A stretch of 64,000 nt of DNA from Shewanella psychromarinicola (GTDB lineage Bacteria > Pseudomonadota > Gammaproteobacteria > Enterobacterales > Shewanellaceae). The position numbers and the translations under genes were made by a program. Shown here one piece after another: positions 34,270-44,128 of this stretch. Every line of letters begins with the position of its first letter. The first letter of the stretch is position 1. The DNA lies in the NCBI RefSeq assembly GCF_003855155.1, contig NZ_CP034073.1:2852001-2916000 (forward strand). Reading direction: 5' to 3'. The notes beneath the pieces were generated by a model. The model saw only the letters and a program-made list of their open reading frames with translations, made no database searches and was not told the DNA's origin.

Positions 34270-35427
34270 TTAAGTGTTGGGCTGATGGATGAGCTGACCT
34301 AAATAGAGACTCAGTAATCCATTAAAACTGTGTAAATCGATATTGGTGATGGTTTGAATTTTATCTAATCGATAACGTAATGTATTTCGATGTATAAACA
34401 AACTGTTAGCACAGGTTTGTATGTCACCCATATGTTCAAGATAAGCGGTGAGTGTTTTTTGTAATTGTTGATTCTTGTCCACTTCAATGAGTTTCAGGTA
34501 GGGTCCGGCAAGCGCATTACCTCGCCAGTGTTGACGTAAGCCTGATAAAAGCACCTGTAAGCTGTAATCCTGGTATAAATATTTACTTTTTGTTGGGTGT
34601 AATTTTTTGCCAATATCCATGGTTTCTTTGGCGGTGCGGTAAGAGTAACTGATGCCTAAATCACCATTGAAATAATGGCCCAATGAAATATGTAGGCTCA
34701 ATTGCATGTTTGCTGGCAAGCGTTTGAGTAATTTGTTGATGCGTTGATTTTCAAGTTCAGGGTCAAATTGTTTACCGTCTAAAAACGCGGGTTTTAAAAT
34801 AACTAATTGGGTTAACGAAGTCATCGCAATTAAATTATCTCGTACAGGATGCTGTAATAAAGACAGTACTTGTTTTAACGCTTGATTATCTTGTTGGTAC
34901 ATGGGGTTATTACTGTCGAGTTCGATGATAGCGGCCACTCGAGGTAAGCTCAAATCGATACCTAATTGTAATGCCCATTGCTTTAATGAAGGTAAGTCTT
35001 GTTCGGTGGCATGAATAAGCTGTGAAATAAACTCTTCTTTTTGACGATTTTGCCATTGTAGTTGTTCTTGCAAATTAGCTTGCTCGACAATCATTTCAGC
35101 GGTCATTTTAAGCAGCTCGCCATAATGACTTAATGTGCCTGGTTCGCCCGTAATACCGATAACGCCGACAACTTGACCTTGATAATGCAATGGTAAATTA
35201 AGTCCAGGTTTTACCCCTTGTAGATTTGAGGCAATAGTTTGACTGATCTCAACGTTGCGATTTTGGCTGATAGCCAATAATGCGCCCTCATGTACGGTGC
35301 CAATTCGATCGACTTCGCCCGATCCCAATATAACGGCTTGAGCATTCATAACATTGATATTATGGCCAATAATTTTCATGGTCCGGTTGACAATTTTAGC
35401 CGCAATTTGGGTATCAATCTGAAACAT
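34270..35427 (-). CDS. cdaR: CdaR/SdaR-type sugar-diacid regulator
   Basis: This 385-residue activator has an N-terminal diacid-recognition domain (MFQIDTQIAAKIVNRTMKII, VGVIGITGEPG) and a C-terminal PucR-type helix-turn-helix (ANSLFIHRNTLRYRLDKIQT). It closely resembles E. coli CdaR, which activates galactarate, glucarate and glycerate genes. I use the ATG at 35427 because homology starts there; the frame extends further upstream without similarity. It lies 130 bases before the permease gene on the same strand and likely controls it. Confidence 0.9.
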   Translation of the reverse strand: MFQIDTQIAAKIVNRTMKIIGHNINVMNAQAVILGSGEVDRIGTVHEGALLAISQNRNVEISQTIASNLQGVKPGLNLPLHYQGQVVGVIGITGEPGTLSHYGELLKMTAEMIVEQANLQEQLQWQNRQKEEFISQLIHATEQDLPSLKQWALQLGIDLSLPRVAAIIELDSNNPMYQQDNQALKQVLSLLQHPVRDNLIAMTSLTQLVILKPAFLDGKQFDPELENQRINKLLKRLPANMQLSLHISLGHYFNGDLGISYSYRTAKETMDIGKKLHPTKSKYLYQDYSLQVLLSGLRQHWRGNALAGPYLKLIEVDKNQQLQKTLTAYLEHMGDIQTCANSLFIHRNTLRYRLDKIQTITNIDLHSFNGLLSLYLGQLIHQPNT

Positions 35428-35564
35428 GAAGTTCTCTAAGCAATAAATATCAGTACTGAATGATACCTGATGTTGGTCAGGTATTGGGAGGCTGTTGACC
35501 CACAAATGTGTTCAAAAAGTAAAAAGAAGGGCGCATCTTGTGAGATAAAGACGAGGTAATAGAG

Positions 35565-35720
35565 ATGAAGAACAAGAAAGATAAACATTAGTTTGCCCAA
35601 ACTCAATCTCAAGCCATGCACCTTGTTAATGCAATGTTAGCAAAGGCCTGGTGGCAAGTTTTTATTCAATCAAGTATTCGCGAACATTTTCCCATCCATG
35701 GATTATCTGAAGTGATATAA
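35565..35720 (+). pseudogene. Possible small decayed gene between cdaR and mtrB
   Basis: A 52-codon stretch after a GAGGT ribosome-like site starts MKNKKDKH, hits TAG at 35589-35591 and continues AQTQSQAMHLVNAMLAKAWW to a TAA at 35718. Composition looks protein-like but I do not recognise it. This could be a dead small gene or chance. Confidence 0.25.
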
Positions 35721-35747
35721 AAACGCCAACCTGGATAAGGTTGGCGT
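35717..35747 (-). terminator. Terminator of the mtr operon
   Basis: ACGCCAACC and GGTTGGCGT (35723-35731 and 35739-35747) form a 9-bp stem. On the minus strand the stem is followed by GTTTTTAT, a good intrinsic terminator after mtrB. Confidence 0.85.
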
Positions 35748-35790
35748 AATGTGCAGTGTGAGTGAACCCGTTATAGGACGGTTATTTCAC

Positions 35791-37878
35791 TTACAGAGTA
35801 TAACGGACGTTAAGCATAATCATGTGTGCAGTATAATCATGCTGTAAGTTGCCTAAACTCATCACGTTCCAAATGGTATCAGGTTCGATATCATTGGCAT
35901 CGTCATTATCAAGGTACTTTTCCATTTTGTAGTCTATGCGTAAGGACATTTTGTCTGTCGCTTGATATTGTGCATAGACATTAATGTTATGTACTTTGGC
36001 AAAATAGTCACCGTAGTCACCACTAACACCTTGTCTGACTTGGGTAGTACTGTCTGAGTCAGAGTAGGTATAATCTAATCCTAGGCGTAAACGACTATCC
36101 ATTAAATTATTGTAACTTAAGCCAGCACCAACGACATCGACCGTGTCTTCAATATCGGCTTGCCAAGTGGCGATACTAACATTAGCACTACCAGATTGAG
36201 CTGATTTTATGATTTGATGGTTATAAAATGTATTTATATTAATATCATTATTAATCATGTAGTTAATATTAATATCGTAGTTAGTGTCTTTTGATTCAGT
36301 TAAGCCAATTTGAGTGTCGGTATAGTCATCAAACGCGTAGCGTACACCAAAATCTATGTTCAAGTTATCCATAGGTGTGTGGTTGATGCGTGCTTCAACT
36401 TGGGTGCGGTCGCGGTCGGCAATGTAATAGCGGCGTAGCAGTGGATTTTGCTCTGCCGATGACGATTCAGATGCTAGATATTCAGAACCATCTCTTTTGC
36501 TGAAACTACCTTTAAGCCACATATCCCACATATCAAAACTATTAAGGCGTAAACGCGCCCAAACGTTATTGTCGTCAGTGGTTTCTCTGCCTTGATTACT
36601 GCGCTCGTCTCGTCTGAAGTCATAACCTGCATCAAGCTTAATATCATGACTAATACGATAGTCGGTTGATAATTTGGCTCGATGGGAAGTGTGATCATAA
36701 GGGGTGTTGTACACCACTTTGCCGGTTACATCGTTAATACTAATTTGGGTCCATTGCTCAATTTGGGTATTGTTTTCTCTGTCGTTATAATCATAACTGC
36801 CAGTCAGACGCCATGCACGACTCAGTTTGGTTACCGCTTTCAATGTCATGCCGGCGATGTCGACTTTGGCATCAATACTGTCAGCTGGTAATGAATAGCT
36901 ATAACCTAAGCTGGTTAATTGCTGATCTTGGGTCATTTGGCCTAAGCGTAAGCGACCACTCAAGCTAGTGATGGAATCGTTATATTGGCCCATTAGTGAA
37001 ATAGTATGGGCTTCGTTATCGGGGTCGAGTGCAATGTAACCTCGGGTTTGAGCCCCAAAAGTGGGATTAAAGGCACTGTCAAAGCCAAGCTGTTGGTGGT
37101 TATTACTAAACACAGAACCACTGTAGTTTAAGCTGGTAAACCAATTATCACCGCGCAGTTTAATCCCGGCGTTTAAGATGTCTGTGGTGTAATCAACCGG
37201 CTCTGCCAGCATCATAGATTGATTGAAGAAACTGCCTGAAGCAATTTTGGTTCCAGTTTTCTCTTCGCGCTGAAAATTGACGTAGGTCGTGAATAATGAT
37301 TCGGTTTGATATTCAAAGCCTAGACTAGCCAGTTCACGTTTTAGTGACAGTTCAAATGGGGTTAAACTGTTATATAACATTGGCATGTCTGAACTTGCAC
37401 CCGCGGTTACCCAATCACCCGCTAGTGTCAGGTTATCGCTGCCGATATTTTGATAAGGGCTCAATGCATTGTTGCTTTGATAAGTTGCAATGGATCGATA
37501 GCCTAGATTGAGGCGATATAATCCAAGTTTACCGGCATCAATCTCCATTCGACCGTTGTCCATGCCCATGTTATTTGCGACAACTTTTGCTTGGTAGCCA
37601 TTGTCACCTTGATACTTTATATCGGCATCAACTTTACCCGCGGTTTGATTGCTGCTATTAAATGCATTGGCTGATTGAATATCGTCTTCACTGTTGTAAC
37701 CAATACCAACACCGACAGTTCCTGTGGTACCTGTTTCGACAGCACAAGCCTTACAATTCCAAGCATCATATTTAATATTGTCGGTTTTAGCATTTGCTAG
37801 GCCATAACCATCAGCCATAAGGCTAAAGCTGGTGCTAGTGAGTAACGCTAAGGTGATGATGTTTAATTTAGTGTTCAT
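35791..37878 (-). CDS. mtrB: Outer-membrane beta-barrel MtrB
   Basis: MtrB is the porin that surrounds MtrA and docks MtrC, forming the transmembrane electron conduit. The 695-residue protein starts MNTKLNIITLALLTSTSFSL (signal peptide) and carries the conserved CxxC (Cys42, Cys45 in NCKACAV) seen in S. oneidensis MtrB (697 residues). The remainder shows alternating aromatic and hydrophilic beta strands and ends with the outer-membrane terminal motif LNVRYTL. It is last in the mtrC-mtrA-mtrB run, 12 bases after mtrA. Confidence 0.97.
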   Translation of the reverse strand: MNTKLNIITLALLTSTSFSLMADGYGLANAKTDNIKYDAWNCKACAVETGTTGTVGVGIGYNSEDDIQSANAFNSSNQTAGKVDADIKYQGDNGYQAKVVANNMGMDNGRMEIDAGKLGLYRLNLGYRSIATYQSNNALSPYQNIGSDNLTLAGDWVTAGASSDMPMLYNSLTPFELSLKRELASLGFEYQTESLFTTYVNFQREEKTGTKIASGSFFNQSMMLAEPVDYTTDILNAGIKLRGDNWFTSLNYSGSVFSNNHQQLGFDSAFNPTFGAQTRGYIALDPDNEAHTISLMGQYNDSITSLSGRLRLGQMTQDQQLTSLGYSYSLPADSIDAKVDIAGMTLKAVTKLSRAWRLTGSYDYNDRENNTQIEQWTQISINDVTGKVVYNTPYDHTSHRAKLSTDYRISHDIKLDAGYDFRRDERSNQGRETTDDNNVWARLRLNSFDMWDMWLKGSFSKRDGSEYLASESSSAEQNPLLRRYYIADRDRTQVEARINHTPMDNLNIDFGVRYAFDDYTDTQIGLTESKDTNYDININYMINNDININTFYNHQIIKSAQSGSANVSIATWQADIEDTVDVVGAGLSYNNLMDSRLRLGLDYTYSDSDSTTQVRQGVSGDYGDYFAKVHNINVYAQYQATDKMSLRIDYKMEKYLDNDDANDIEPDTIWNVMSLGNLQHDYTAHMIMLNVRYTL

Positions 37879-37890
37879 AATATTAGCTCC

Positions 37891-38877
37891 TTAGCGCTGC
37901 AGTAACTTACCAGACGGATGGTTTGAACCATGTACTTGGCTGTGACAATTCAAGCAGCTACGCCCGCCAGTAAAGGCATTACCATTTACCGTTGAGCCCA
38001 TGTCGGTGTTGCCTAGATAAGCATTGCTTGTATGATTGTCACTCGCATGACATTGCTGGCACAGTTGTGGCGCGCGAGTTTTGAGCATGGCGTCGTTTAC
38101 CGAACCGTGAGGATTATGGCAATTGACGCAATTTTCGGTGACGGGTGCATGCTCCCACAGCTTTGGGCCGCGTTTCTCTGCGTGACATGAATAACAGGTT
38201 TCATTCACCGTGGGTTGAACAAGGTCTGCGTCACTCATACTGCCATGGGCGTTATGACAGTCGCTACAGGTCATTTGATTCCATTTCATTGGATGACTTG
38301 AACGCTTATTCATGTCGGCTTTTTGTCTGGTGTGACAACTGGTACACACTTCCACTTCAGTTTGCTTTGACAATATAGGGTCGTGTTCAGCGTGCACGCT
38401 ATGACAAGATGCACATGCCACATCAGCATTGGCGTGATGGCTACTGTCCCATGCAACACGTTCGTCGTCGAGGTGACAACTCATGCACACACTGTTTTGC
38501 TTATCTGCGGCGAGTGTAGACGTTGGGCCAAACGTAATCATAGGCTCTTTACCACCCCGATTATGTGATCCTAATGGACCGTGACAAGCTTCGCACTGTA
38601 ATCCTGCCATTGGACTTTTTGAAGAGTCAATTGAGCCGTGCGCACCCTTAAAGATGGCCATGACTTTTTCTGATCTTTTATGACACATTAAGCAAGTGTC
38701 AGCGCCTTTAGTTGAGTATTTTCCTTCGGCGAATTTTTTATCTAACGTGGCTTCAACTTCGGCCGGCGTCATGTTGGCATCCCATTTTGCTGCCTGTACA
38801 GGATTCGACACCAACAGCGACGCGGTGAGGCAGAGTAGGGCTAAAAATATTGTATTAATTTGATGTGTGGTCTTCAT
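37891..38877 (-). CDS. mtrA: Periplasmic decaheme c-type cytochrome MtrA
   Basis: The 328-residue protein passes electrons through the MtrB pore. Ten CxxCH haem motifs are visible (CLMCH, CEACH, CMSCH, CASCH, CTSCH, CSDCH, CYSCH, CVNCH, CQQCH, CLNCH). A signal peptide occupies about residues 1-29 ([11 protein letters not shown]). I chose the ATG at 38877 because AGGAAGT stands before it and homology to S. oneidensis MtrA (333 residues) begins there; an in-frame upstream ATG would add only 8 residues. Confidence 0.97.
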   Translation of the reverse strand: MKTTHQINTIFLALLCLTASLLVSNPVQAAKWDANMTPAEVEATLDKKFAEGKYSTKGADTCLMCHKRSEKVMAIFKGAHGSIDSSKSPMAGLQCEACHGPLGSHNRGGKEPMITFGPTSTLAADKQNSVCMSCHLDDERVAWDSSHHANADVACASCHSVHAEHDPILSKQTEVEVCTSCHTRQKADMNKRSSHPMKWNQMTCSDCHNAHGSMSDADLVQPTVNETCYSCHAEKRGPKLWEHAPVTENCVNCHNPHGSVNDAMLKTRAPQLCQQCHASDNHTSNAYLGNTDMGSTVNGNAFTGGRSCLNCHSQVHGSNHPSGKLLQR

Positions 38878-38973
38878 AAGTAGACTTCCTAATTTGTCCA
38901 TTTAAATGGTCATTGGTTAATAACATAAGTCATAACATGAGAGAGAAGCCCTGCTTCTCTCTCAATGAACAAA

Positions 38974-40938
38974 TTAAAGTTTCACTTGTGTGTGGTTTTC
39001 AATGGTGGGTGCATGGCAGTAGAAACAGGTTTCTAACTGCGCAGCATCATTGGCTTCTTGATAGCTACCATTAACAATTGCGCCACCTTGGAGCTCAACA
39101 TGTTGTTTAATCTCGTCAAAGCCATGACATGAGGCACATGTCGCCGTGATAGGGGTGGTATAAAGGCCTGCAGATGTGGCTAGTGCACCTTTAACTCTGA
39201 ATGCATCAAGGTTAAAGTCATTGTGACACTGGGTACAGTCTTTGATAATGCCTTGCTCGCCATGAACACTGTGCAATTTCATTTCAATCGCACCTTGATT
39301 AGCACCGGAAGCATAAGTGCCGTCAGGTGTGTGACAAACCACACAAGCATCCAAACCGACAGTGACTTCGCCATTAAGCTCGCGAGCTAATTGTTCGGTC
39401 ATCACAAAGCCTGCATGGTGACCTTTATGCAACTCAAAGGTGTCGCCATGACAATTATCACACGAGCCAAAATTGACCGAGTCAATGTGACGATAGCTCG
39501 GTGCGTTGCCAGAGAAAGTACCTACTGTGAGCTCAGCTTTCATGCTGGTGGTCGCTACGCCGTCAGCGCAATCGATGGCTTGGATACCGTCGTTACACAT
39601 TTCAAGACCAATAAAGCTAAAGGCGGTATCTGTGTCGCCTGCGCCAAATGGCAGTGATGCAATGTTATAGACCAAGTTACCTGATTCAATCACTACATCA
39701 GTTTGTAACAGACCCGCTGTGATAAAGTCTTTACTGATTTTGGCTAAGCCACTACCTGGGCTAGCTTTATATCCCATAATTGGGAAGTTAGGCCCAACGT
39801 TAGTGTTTGTTTCAAGACGTTGAATTTTACTGACTAAGCTTGAGGCGTCAATGGCCGTACCGTTGGCATCTAAAATGGTTACCGATAAGGTTGCTGATTT
39901 GTCATCAGGGCTGGTTTTATTAGCAGTCAATGTGGCTGTCATGCCATATAAATCGATGAATGCTTTTTTCTGAGTATAAGCCGTAGTGTGTAACTCTTCT
40001 GTCCAGTTAGCATTATGGCACGCAACACAATTTGAATTATCAACTTGTTGTGAGTGACCTTGACCGGTTTTAAAGTCAATATCGGTATGACAACTTGAAC
40101 AGGTTTCCATGGTAGGAATGCGAGTCCAGTTACTTGATTCGCTAAGTTGTTCAGAGTCGACATGACAAGTGGTGCAATTATCTTGCACTATGGCATGTGC
40201 TGTTTCAGCACTCTTGTCCATGTTGCGACCATACATTTTGGCATTGTTGTGAACATTATGGATCAAATGACTAAACTCATCTTGAACCTTGTCTTTTTCA
40301 ATGGCCAGTTCGTTGGTATGGCATGATGTACAGGTTTCTAAATCAGTGTAGCTATGATAAATGCTTTCACCCTTTGCATGGCAGGTATTACAAGTGGCTC
40401 CGCTAACAATGTTTTTGGTGTATTTAGCTTCGAAGCCTTCACCGTCAAAATCTTCGCTGATTTCAGTGCGCGGCACACCGGTAACGCCATCTTGCAAGGT
40501 GGATGCACTTGCAATGATGTTATAGCGCTGTGTCAGCTCTGGATTAAAGCCTTCAACATTGACATTAAAGCTATAATTTCCATTACCATGATCGGTAAAG
40601 GTTTTTTCTGAACCAATAAATTGCCATTGGGCTGAATTACCCGCGCCACTTGCGCCAACAGGAATGAGCTGAACGACTTTTTTAACTTCAAAGTCTTTAA
40701 GGCCAGCTACTGGGAGGTCTTGTTCATTTGTCGCAAAGACTTCAATCGTCGGTTTGCCGTCTTGATAAGTGACTTTGGTAATATCTAAGTTCAGCGTGTT
40801 AATCGCTGCAGCCGGCTCGCCACTAGGGTTGCCTGGATTACCTGCTTCACCATCATCGCCTCCGCCACAACCTACCATTGTCATTGATGCTGACATAGCA
40901 AGTAATAATGCCATTTTTGTGTATTTTTTATTCATCAT
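38974..40938 (-). CDS. mtrC: Outer-membrane decaheme lipoprotein MtrC
   Basis: MtrC is the cell-surface terminal reductase for Fe(III), Mn(IV), flavins and electrodes. The 654-residue protein has a lipobox (TMVGC at about 23) and ten CxxCH motifs in two groups of five (CNTCH, CTSCH, CTTCH, CSSCH, CVACH; CDNCH, CVVCH, CTQCH, CASCH, CFYCH), matching the four-domain MtrC fold with split-barrel domains I and III. It is close to S. oneidensis MtrC (671 residues). First gene of mtrCAB; a probable CRP site lies upstream. Confidence 0.97.
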   Translation of the reverse strand: MMNKKYTKMALLLAMSASMTMVGCGGGDDGEAGNPGNPSGEPAAAINTLNLDITKVTYQDGKPTIEVFATNEQDLPVAGLKDFEVKKVVQLIPVGASGAGNSAQWQFIGSEKTFTDHGNGNYSFNVNVEGFNPELTQRYNIIASASTLQDGVTGVPRTEISEDFDGEGFEAKYTKNIVSGATCNTCHAKGESIYHSYTDLETCTSCHTNELAIEKDKVQDEFSHLIHNVHNNAKMYGRNMDKSAETAHAIVQDNCTTCHVDSEQLSESSNWTRIPTMETCSSCHTDIDFKTGQGHSQQVDNSNCVACHNANWTEELHTTAYTQKKAFIDLYGMTATLTANKTSPDDKSATLSVTILDANGTAIDASSLVSKIQRLETNTNVGPNFPIMGYKASPGSGLAKISKDFITAGLLQTDVVIESGNLVYNIASLPFGAGDTDTAFSFIGLEMCNDGIQAIDCADGVATTSMKAELTVGTFSGNAPSYRHIDSVNFGSCDNCHGDTFELHKGHHAGFVMTEQLARELNGEVTVGLDACVVCHTPDGTYASGANQGAIEMKLHSVHGEQGIIKDCTQCHNDFNLDAFRVKGALATSAGLYTTPITATCASCHGFDEIKQHVELQGGAIVNGSYQEANDAAQLETCFYCHAPTIENHTQVKL

Positions 40939-41083
40939 GTTTTCCCTGCAAAGGTCATCCGTCTAACTTACTGGCAGTATGTTCTGCAATTATCTTATTC
41001 AGTTAAGTTGACGTTGGAATTAATTTTCCCAACACTAAGATTACGTTACAAACCGCTACTCGTCTTTAAAGCGAACGTAATTG

Positions 41084-41099
41084 TGTGATGGCGATCAGC
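41084..41099. promoter_or_regulatory. Possible CRP site upstream of mtrC
   Basis: TGTGA-TGGCGA-TCAGC has a perfect left half-site and a partial right one. It lies about 146 bases upstream of the mtrC start. CRP control of mtrCAB is established in S. oneidensis. Confidence 0.4.
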
Positions 41100-41151
41100 C
41101 TATTAATAAAGAGGTATATAAAATACGGAGTTTATTGAGGATTATTGTTGG

Positions 41152-41190
41152 TACAAAAAAAAAGACCTTAGTCATACACTAAGGTCTTTG
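41152..41190 (-). terminator. Rho-independent terminator of omcA
   Basis: AAAGACCTTAG (41161-41171) pairs with CTAAGGTCTTT (41179-41189). On the minus strand the stem is followed by nine T. This makes omcA a separate transcription unit from mtrCAB. Confidence 0.93.
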
Positions 41191-41225
41191 GAACATAAAA
41201 CGATAATTCTATTTACATTTTAGGG

Positions 41226-43400
41226 TTAAAAACCGTGTGTTTTAGTGACGCGATCTACTGTATGACAGGTTGAGCATATTTCAGATGCACGATTATGAAC
41301 ATCGCCTTCACTGATCCCATCAATAATACCGCCATTTATCTCAATATGAGACTCGGCGGCGTCAGTAAGATACTTTTGGTGACAACTTAAGCACGCTCCA
41401 GTATCTGATGACACCCAAATATCGGCACCCGTTTCGAGGTCGCCATATCGCCACACTCTGTCAGTGGCTCTACCAAGTTCGATCCCATCTGCAGTATGGC
41501 AGGTTTTACAGTCGCTTTTTAACACAGTGCCAGACTTAACCCCAGCATACTTGAGGTAATGGCCTTCAGCTTCGTGCGCTTTAAAGGCAAAACTGGTTGA
41601 TTTTTTGCCACCAGGGTAAGTGTCATCACTCCTAAGAATCTTATCAGCGGTATGACAGGTTTGGCAATTGACACCATTGTCATAGTGATACACTTCTTGG
41701 TTATGGCAACCTTGACAGCTTGCAGTGTTGATAATATTTCGACGCGAGGCTATGGCCTGACTATCATCTACAGCGCTTGCTGCCATGACAAAATGATATG
41801 GGCTACTTTTGATTTCCACTGTTTGGACATCATCAGTACTGCACGCGGTCAATTTCACTTCAGGTCTACCGTAACCACCATGGTTATAACAGGCTTTAAC
41901 CGCAGACCATAGTTCAAAGGTTTTGCCGACGTAATCGGTTGGTAAGGAGACACTATCCCAAACCAGGGTCCAGCTATTGTCTGTGTTGGCGGTACCTTGA
42001 CTCAACCTAAGACGACGATCATCGTAACTGGCATCGCTATAAGCAGGATAGTTTTTGTCACTGTCCCACGCCATCACCACTCGGCCGCTTTGGTCGATAA
42101 ACTCAGCCGGGATGACCTGGCCACTTGCGTCAGTAAAGCTGACGTTAGTGCTGAACTTGTTGTCAGCAGTCACAGTAATATCGCTAAAGACCACTTTCAT
42201 GGTTTGGGTTTCGTTATAAGCTTTCATGACATCGCCATGAGCTTCTTTTGCACTGCGACCATAGCCTTCTTCAACATGGCATGAAGTACAATTTGTGCCG
42301 GCACCAACATGGTGCTGAGTCGCTAACTCTGTGTGGCATGCAATACAAGCGGTATCACTTTTATTGGCATTAAACAGCGCGGCATCTTTGGGAGCGTTTG
42401 CGCCCTCTACGTGACATGCACTGCAATCCGCAGCGGGTTTTTGCGGGTACATCACGTTACCGTAATTGTGTAATCCGCCGCCATAACCAATCACTTTGTA
42501 TGGTGCTGCTACATCGCCATCGGCAGTACTGGTTACGCGATCTTGGCCCTTATGAATGGCATGGATCATATAGGTGAAATCGACACTGTTACCGGTTTCA
42601 GGATCGCCCGATGTTGCCGTATGACAAGAAGCACAGTTTTCAAGATCGATTCGACGACCGCCATGTAATGCTAAGCTTTCTGGTTGATGGCATGTATAAC
42701 AAGCTTCAATCGATACCACATCACGTGACGTAATACCTTCGGTTAAGCCGCTTGAAGGTTGAAAGTCGTAATGGGCATTTGCAGTGATTAATGGCTGCTT
42801 TAATTCTAAGGTAATACGTTGAGTGTCATCAGCTTGGTAAGTAATACTAATTGGCTCAGTTACTTGAGCAATATTAGTTTGAAAAGTGTATGAGTAAGAG
42901 CCATCTTGATTATCGACTAAACAGTCAGCACATTTTGATGCTGCCTCAACCTCAGCCTGATATTGATCCGATGGGGAAATATTGGTTTCACCATCAGGGA
43001 TCCAACTGGCATTAGCTTGCTTTGTTGTATTGATATAAGACTGCCATTGATAGCCGCGGTCGACTTCAACCTTAGCACCATCAGCACCGACCATTTCCTG
43101 TACAGGAGTTAATTGAGCCATGCCAAAACGAAGATCGTGATCTTTTGTTAACCCTAATACCGCAACCCCATTGGCATTTCTAATGGTAAAGGCAACATTG
43201 ACTTTTCCATCGACGACAGTGGCGTCGGTAAATGTAGCGTCTAACGTTGATGTTGCATCAATATTGACACCGATAATACCATCTGGACCATCTTCGCCAT
43301 TGTTACCATCACTGCCTCCACAACCCGATAGCGCTAAAGCTATAAGCCCTGCACTCAATACCGCTTTTGCAGCGGGACTAACTATTCTTGTCTTCATCAT
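41226..43400 (-). CDS. omcA: Outer-membrane decaheme lipoprotein OmcA
   Basis: OmcA is a surface cytochrome that works with MtrC in metal and flavin reduction. The 724-residue product begins MMKTRIVSPAAKAVLSAGLI with a lipobox (LALSGC) and GGSDGNNGEDG linker. Ten CxxCH motifs are present (CYTCH, CASCH, CSACH, CIACH, CTSCH, CQGCH, CQTCH, CKTCH, CLSCH, CSTCH). Long stretches follow S. oneidensis OmcA (735 residues), such as ACYTCHQPESLALHGGRRID. I start at 43400, where GGGAAT precedes and the signal begins; the open frame extends 12 codons upstream. Confidence 0.97.
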   Translation of the reverse strand: MMKTRIVSPAAKAVLSAGLIALALSGCGGSDGNNGEDGPDGIIGVNIDATSTLDATFTDATVVDGKVNVAFTIRNANGVAVLGLTKDHDLRFGMAQLTPVQEMVGADGAKVEVDRGYQWQSYINTTKQANASWIPDGETNISPSDQYQAEVEAASKCADCLVDNQDGSYSYTFQTNIAQVTEPISITYQADDTQRITLELKQPLITANAHYDFQPSSGLTEGITSRDVVSIEACYTCHQPESLALHGGRRIDLENCASCHTATSGDPETGNSVDFTYMIHAIHKGQDRVTSTADGDVAAPYKVIGYGGGLHNYGNVMYPQKPAADCSACHVEGANAPKDAALFNANKSDTACIACHTELATQHHVGAGTNCTSCHVEEGYGRSAKEAHGDVMKAYNETQTMKVVFSDITVTADNKFSTNVSFTDASGQVIPAEFIDQSGRVVMAWDSDKNYPAYSDASYDDRRLRLSQGTANTDNSWTLVWDSVSLPTDYVGKTFELWSAVKACYNHGGYGRPEVKLTACSTDDVQTVEIKSSPYHFVMAASAVDDSQAIASRRNIINTASCQGCHNQEVYHYDNGVNCQTCHTADKILRSDDTYPGGKKSTSFAFKAHEAEGHYLKYAGVKSGTVLKSDCKTCHTADGIELGRATDRVWRYGDLETGADIWVSSDTGACLSCHQKYLTDAAESHIEINGGIIDGISEGDVHNRASEICSTCHTVDRVTKTHGF

Positions 43401-43995
43401 GTATTCCCTGCATTTTTTTGTTATCTCGCATGTCACTATCAGATAGATGTGTGCGGATTTTATTTCAATCTTATGTTAGCTAACCTTAACTACTTACTCA
43501 TTGAATTATGTGTAGAGTTGTGACTAAGATCTGACTATTCCTTTGTGAGTAACGTGGCTTGATAAGAATTAAGTCGGTATTGAGACACAAAGTGACATCA
43601 TGCCTAAAATCCTAATGTGCGCGGTTGACTCACTTGTGTATAAGTTATTGGGTGTTCGTTTTGGCTAAGTAACCGCAGATAGGAATGAAAAACCATTATC
43701 AAAAAATGATTATCAAAAAACATTGTCCTGCTAACGCCCTGACATTCAACTGTAAAATACCGGCTATTGATGTGTTAATTCGCTCTATTAGCAAACAATC
43801 AGGCAAGTTTGATATAAAATATTTTGTCCTTTACCTATTTACCTCCGCTATTATCTCTGGTTGAGGTTAAGTATTGTGCAGTTAGGTGGAGGATTGAGAA
43901 CTAATTAAGATAAAGGCTTGATCAAGCCAATAGGTTAGGGGATAATCTCCCCGTTCTGAGACATAAGCTTTATATTTTATGATCCAGAAGTCAAT
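43401..43995. other. Intergenic upstream of omcA, with dispersed repeat copy B
   Basis: This holds the omcA promoter. TGTGACTAAGATCTGA (43519-43534) has a complete CRP left half-site and a weak right one. No mtrDEF or feo genes are here, unlike in S. oneidensis. The section 43770-43874 is a dispersed repeat copy. Confidence 0.5.
43770..43874. repeat. Dispersed intergenic repeat, copy B
   Basis: The copy has ATTAGCAAACAATCAGGCAA, then GTTTGATAT, then TTTACCTCC (43838-43846) and TTGAGGTTAAGTA (43861-43873), in the same order as copies A and C. Confidence 0.65.
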
Positions 43996-44107
43996 GGTGA
44001 CCCTAGGGTCCCCCCGCAACGATAACTTGTGAACTCGGCCAGACCTGGAAGGGAGCAACCGCAGCAAGTGACTCGTGTGCCGGGGTGTCGGCTCTAGGGG
44101 AGCCTCC
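43996..44107 (+). ncRNA. ffs: Signal recognition particle 4.5S RNA
   Basis: The core is the universally conserved apical SRP segment: CCAGACCTGGAAGGGAGCA with GCAGCAAGTGACTCGTGTGC and CCGGGG. The flanks CCCGCAACG and GTGTCGG match the E. coli 4.5S layout, and the ends pair imperfectly. The length of about 112 nt fits. The RNA binds Ffh to target membrane proteins. Exact 5-prime and 3-prime ends are estimated. Confidence 0.88.
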
Positions 44108-44128
44108 AATACTCCCCGTGTCATTTTT

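Larger units (their letters stand above)
40939..41225. other. Promoter region of mtrC and terminator of omcA
   Basis: These 287 bases separate omcA from mtrC on the same strand. The omcA terminator lies at 41152-41190 and the mtrC promoter must be in the rest. TGTGATGGCGATCAGC at 41084-41099 resembles a CRP site (TGTGAN6TCACA) with three of five right-arm bases matching. Confidence 0.55.

Noticed and set aside
42900..42935. CADCL in OmcA as an eleventh haem site
   Set aside because: It lacks the His of CxxCH and matches the CxxC pair conserved in OmcA homologues.
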